Positions 13,295 through 15,359 of a DNA stretch of 15,359 nt are shown piece by piece. Origin of the DNA: Clostridium sp. CAG:411. GTDB lineage: Bacteria > Bacillota > Clostridia > Lachnospirales > Lachnospiraceae. The DNA lies in NCBI GenBank assembly GCA_000437275.1, contig FR899709.1, positions 3,862 to 19,220 of the forward strand, written 5' to 3'. The position numbers were made by a program, and so were the translations under genes. Position 1 is the stretch's first letter. Every line of letters begins with the position of its first letter. The notes below the pieces were generated by a model. It did not search any database. It worked only from the letters and a program-made list of their open reading frames with translations, and was not told the origin of the DNA.

Positions 13295-15359
13295 TTAGCG
13301 GCCTGGTCTGTTGTTTCCGCCAGGTTGATTCGTATTGCCTCCGCTGTTTGAACTTGTAGTAAGCTCAGTTCCACCGGATACGGTTCCGCTGGATGCATAT
13401 CCAAAGTCATCTGTGTTTCCTGTAAAGTCAGGATTTAAGTAAACTTTTAAATTGCTTGCGGTTGCATTGCCATTATAGTAAGTAAGACTGCCTGCGGAAG
13501 TAGAATAGGTAAGATAAGAAAGTACATTTCCGTCTGCATCTGTTATAGCAATGGCATTGGAACCTGAGCTGTTTGCACCAGAAATGGAACGAGTCAGGTA
13601 ATTGGTTGTATTGGAAGGAAATTGGCTCATTTGGTTGTAAGTATCAATACCAAGTGCAATACCACCAGTACAGCTAAAGGTTCCATCGCAGTCAAATGCA
13701 TTATCCGCGCCACTTGTAGGACCGATTACCAAGGTTGTACCACCTGTGATGGTAAGGGAACCGTTGGAGTCTAAACCATCTCCACTGGCTTCTACTAAAA
13801 TATAACCACCATTTATGGTCATACTGTAATTTGTGCTGGAAGAATTGTTTCCGAAACCAGGGAAGCCGTTCCAAGTGCTGTTGGAATTGCCACCTGCAGC
13901 ATTGATACCATCATCGGAAGAAACAACATGGATGGTACCATCATTAATTGTAATATCTGTGCCTTCTAATCCCTCGTAACATTTGTTGATATGAATAGTA
14001 CCACCATTTACTTCCAGAGAAGTATCACTATGTATACCGTCATCTCCCGTAGAGAGTTCCAAAGTACCGTTATTTATGATAAGTGCTCCACCACAATGTA
14101 GTGCATCGTCTGAGGTGGCAGCGGTAATAGTACCACCGTTGATGGTCATGTCTCCTTCTGATTTTAAGCCCTTGGCACTGATGTCCAGAGTTTGCTTAGA
14201 GTTGCTATTTGACCAGTTTCCAGGCATGCTACCATTCCAGCCGTTAGAAGGATTATTTGTATTGCTGTAAGAAGATCCTTCGTAGGTATATAAATCTAAG
14301 GTACCGCCGTTTACCGTTAAGGTACCATTTGATTGGAAGGTATCGGCATATGCGTGGGCAGTAATAGTACCACCATTGATTACAATGGTACCTTCTTTTC
14401 CGTCTGCATAATCGGAGTCTTCGCTTGCCTTGCTTGAATCATCAATTGGATTATTGGAGCGAACACAATCAGAGGCCGTACTTGTAAGATTTAAAATAAG
14501 ATTATCATATGCCCCATCTTTTTCTAAATCATCTTTATTACCGATTTTTACGGAATCCTTTCCTTTTAGGCAAACATCTTTGGAGGTAACAGTGATCGTT
14601 CCATTGTAAACTTTTAAATCGTCCTTGCTGATAATTCCATATCCACAGTTACCTGTGATGGTAAGGGAACCTTTTCCTTTGATTTTTAAATCATCTTTAC
14701 TGTAAATAACACCATTGTCATCATCCTCATTGGTATAAGATTCTCCATCAGAAAGTGTATTTTTCGTACCCTTTTTAATTGAAATATTTACAGAACCATC
14801 AATTGAGGCTACATATACTGGAGAAGTAAGCGTATTTGATAAGGTCAGACCTTCAAAACTAAGGTCCACTTCTCCATCTGGGTATGCTGTTTTATCTACA
14901 TTGACACGAATTTGTCCCTGACTGCAATTACCAGAAACTGTGATTTCCTGGTCTGTAGTTGGAGCAACGATAGTAACAGTTGTACCATCTACAGAAAGGT
15001 TTGAAGCATCAGAAGGGGTAACAGTATTGCCGTCCGCATCTTCTAATGTAATACCATCTTCATCGAACTGAATCGAAGTGATAAACACAGTTCCAGTCAC
15101 CGCAGGTTCTGTGGTTACCGTAGGGGTACTGGTTGCCTTTGGAGTGGCAGTAGGGGTTGTAGTAGGAACTGCCGAAGTGGTTGGGGTGTTTGTCAGGCGT
15201 GGGGTAACGGTTTCCTTTGGTGCGGTGGTCGGTGTTGCGGTTACTGTGGAAGCTTCTTTTGTGACAACTGGGGTGTTGGTGACAGAAACCGTAGCAGTTG
15301 GCTTGCTGGTAGCAGGGGTAGCTGTCACGTTTGGAGGAGCCGTTACGACCGTTAATGGA
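13295..15359 (-). CDS. Secreted Cthe_2159-like carbohydrate-binding beta-helix protein (5' end missing)
   Basis: The frame is open through the end of the window, so the N-terminus, expected to hold a signal peptide, is missing; 687 residues are visible. The first ~88 are a Thr/Pro/Ala/Val linker of TPT type, as in cell-surface spacers. Then comes a Cthe_2159-type domain: a sandwich-like segment with TVTIVAPTTDQEITVSG, then IYSKDDLKIKGKGSLTITG (visible residues 218-236), and a right-handed beta-helix. The helix has at least nine rungs marked by (I/V)NGGTI-like turns and Asp-rich DDGI/DDAL loops, likely calcium sites. The C-terminus is Gly/Asn/Ser-rich and ends in PGR with no LPxTG anchor. The family founder, from Clostridium thermocellum, binds polygalacturonate and calcium. 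The VTC-domain gene follows 24 bases later. Ligand here is unknown. Confidence 0.88.
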   Translation of the reverse strand, partial: PLTVVTAPPNVTATPATSKPTATVSVTNTPVVTKEASTVTATPTTAPKETVTPRLTNTPTTSAVPTTTPTATPKATSTPTVTTEPAVTGTVFITSIQFDEDGITLEDADGNTVTPSDASNLSVDGTTVTIVAPTTDQEITVSGNCSQGQIRVNVDKTAYPDGEVDLSFEGLTLSNTLTSPVYVASIDGSVNISIKKGTKNTLSDGESYTNEDDDNGVIYSKDDLKIKGKGSLTITGNCGYGIISKDDLKVYNGTITVTSKDVCLKGKDSVKIGNKDDLEKDGAYDNLILNLTSTASDCVRSNNPIDDSSKASEDSDYADGKEGTIVINGGTITAHAYADTFQSNGTLTVNGGTLDLYTYEGSSYSNTNNPSNGWNGSMPGNWSNSNSKQTLDISAKGLKSEGDMTINGGTITAATSDDALHCGGALIINNGTLELSTGDDGIHSDTSLEVNGGTIHINKCYEGLEGTDITINDGTIHVVSSDDGINAAGGNSNSTWNGFPGFGNNSSSTNYSMTINGGYILVEASGDGLDSNGSLTITGGTTLVIGPTSGADNAFDCDGTFSCTGGIALGIDTYNQMSQFPSNTTNYLTRSISGANSSGSNAIAITDADGNVLSYLTYSTSAGSLTYYNGNATASNLKVYLNPDFTGNTDDFGYASSGTVSGGTELTTSSNSGGNTNQPGGNNRPGR

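Noticed and set aside
13295..15359. GTG at 15328 as the true start of the beta-helix protein
   Set aside because: The frame remains open upstream to the window end inside a Thr/Pro linker, and a secreted protein needs a signal peptide, so the start lies outside.

Overview
The window looks like chromosomal DNA of a low-GC, Gram-positive gut anaerobe, most likely a member of the Lachnospiraceae (Bacillota). Support for this is indirect: AT-rich codon use, strong AGGAGG-type ribosome binding sites, a lysine riboswitch ahead of dapA, a rhodanese-TtcA fusion, a BlaI/M56 regulatory pair, teichoic-acid-type glycerophosphate genes, and a VTC-domain protein next to a Cthe_2159-like beta-helix protein. 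No species can be named from sequence alone. There is no integrase, transposase, tRNA, rRNA or CRISPR array in the window.

Left part (1-4325, + strand). The tail of a TPR-like protein is followed by a metal-efflux module. A consensus promoter overlapped by two CsoR-type palindromes drives a P1B-type ATPase that has no N-terminal metal-binding domain. The ATPase stop codon overlaps the start of a 56-residue, two-helix membrane protein not described by any family I recognise. A long hairpin separates this from a gene fusing a rhodanese sulfurtransferase to a TtcA-like tRNA thiolase.

Middle (4326-7122). A three-gene minus-strand operon encodes a BlaI/MecI repressor, an M56 (BlaR1-like) membrane protease with only a very short external tail, and a 90-residue exported protein whose start codon overlaps the protease stop. 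It ends at a perfect 19-bp hairpin shared with the convergent ttcA gene. Upstream of blaI lies about 0.9 kb without genes. It holds three successive dyads (two of them pair best as + strand RNA), then a promoter, a lysine riboswitch and its terminator.

Right part (7123-15359). dapA and dapB (lysine/diaminopimelate pathway) form the riboswitch-controlled unit. Next come an APS-kinase-like gene (cysC), a glycerol-3-phosphate cytidylyltransferase (tagD) and a terminator, then a family 2 glycosyltransferase and a CDP-glycerol glycerophosphotransferase. Together these look like a surface polymer (teichoic-acid-like or glycerophosphate-decorated glycan) locus. A bidirectional terminator separates it from a minus-strand pair: a secreted Thr/Pro-linker beta-helix protein (cut by the window end) followed 24 bp later by a VTC-domain polyphosphate polymerase-like gene.

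The best candidates for something undescribed are the ATPase plus 56-aa partner, the BlaI/M56/exported-peptide operon, the APS kinase inside a glycerophosphate-polymer locus, and the hairpin array at 6230-6419.
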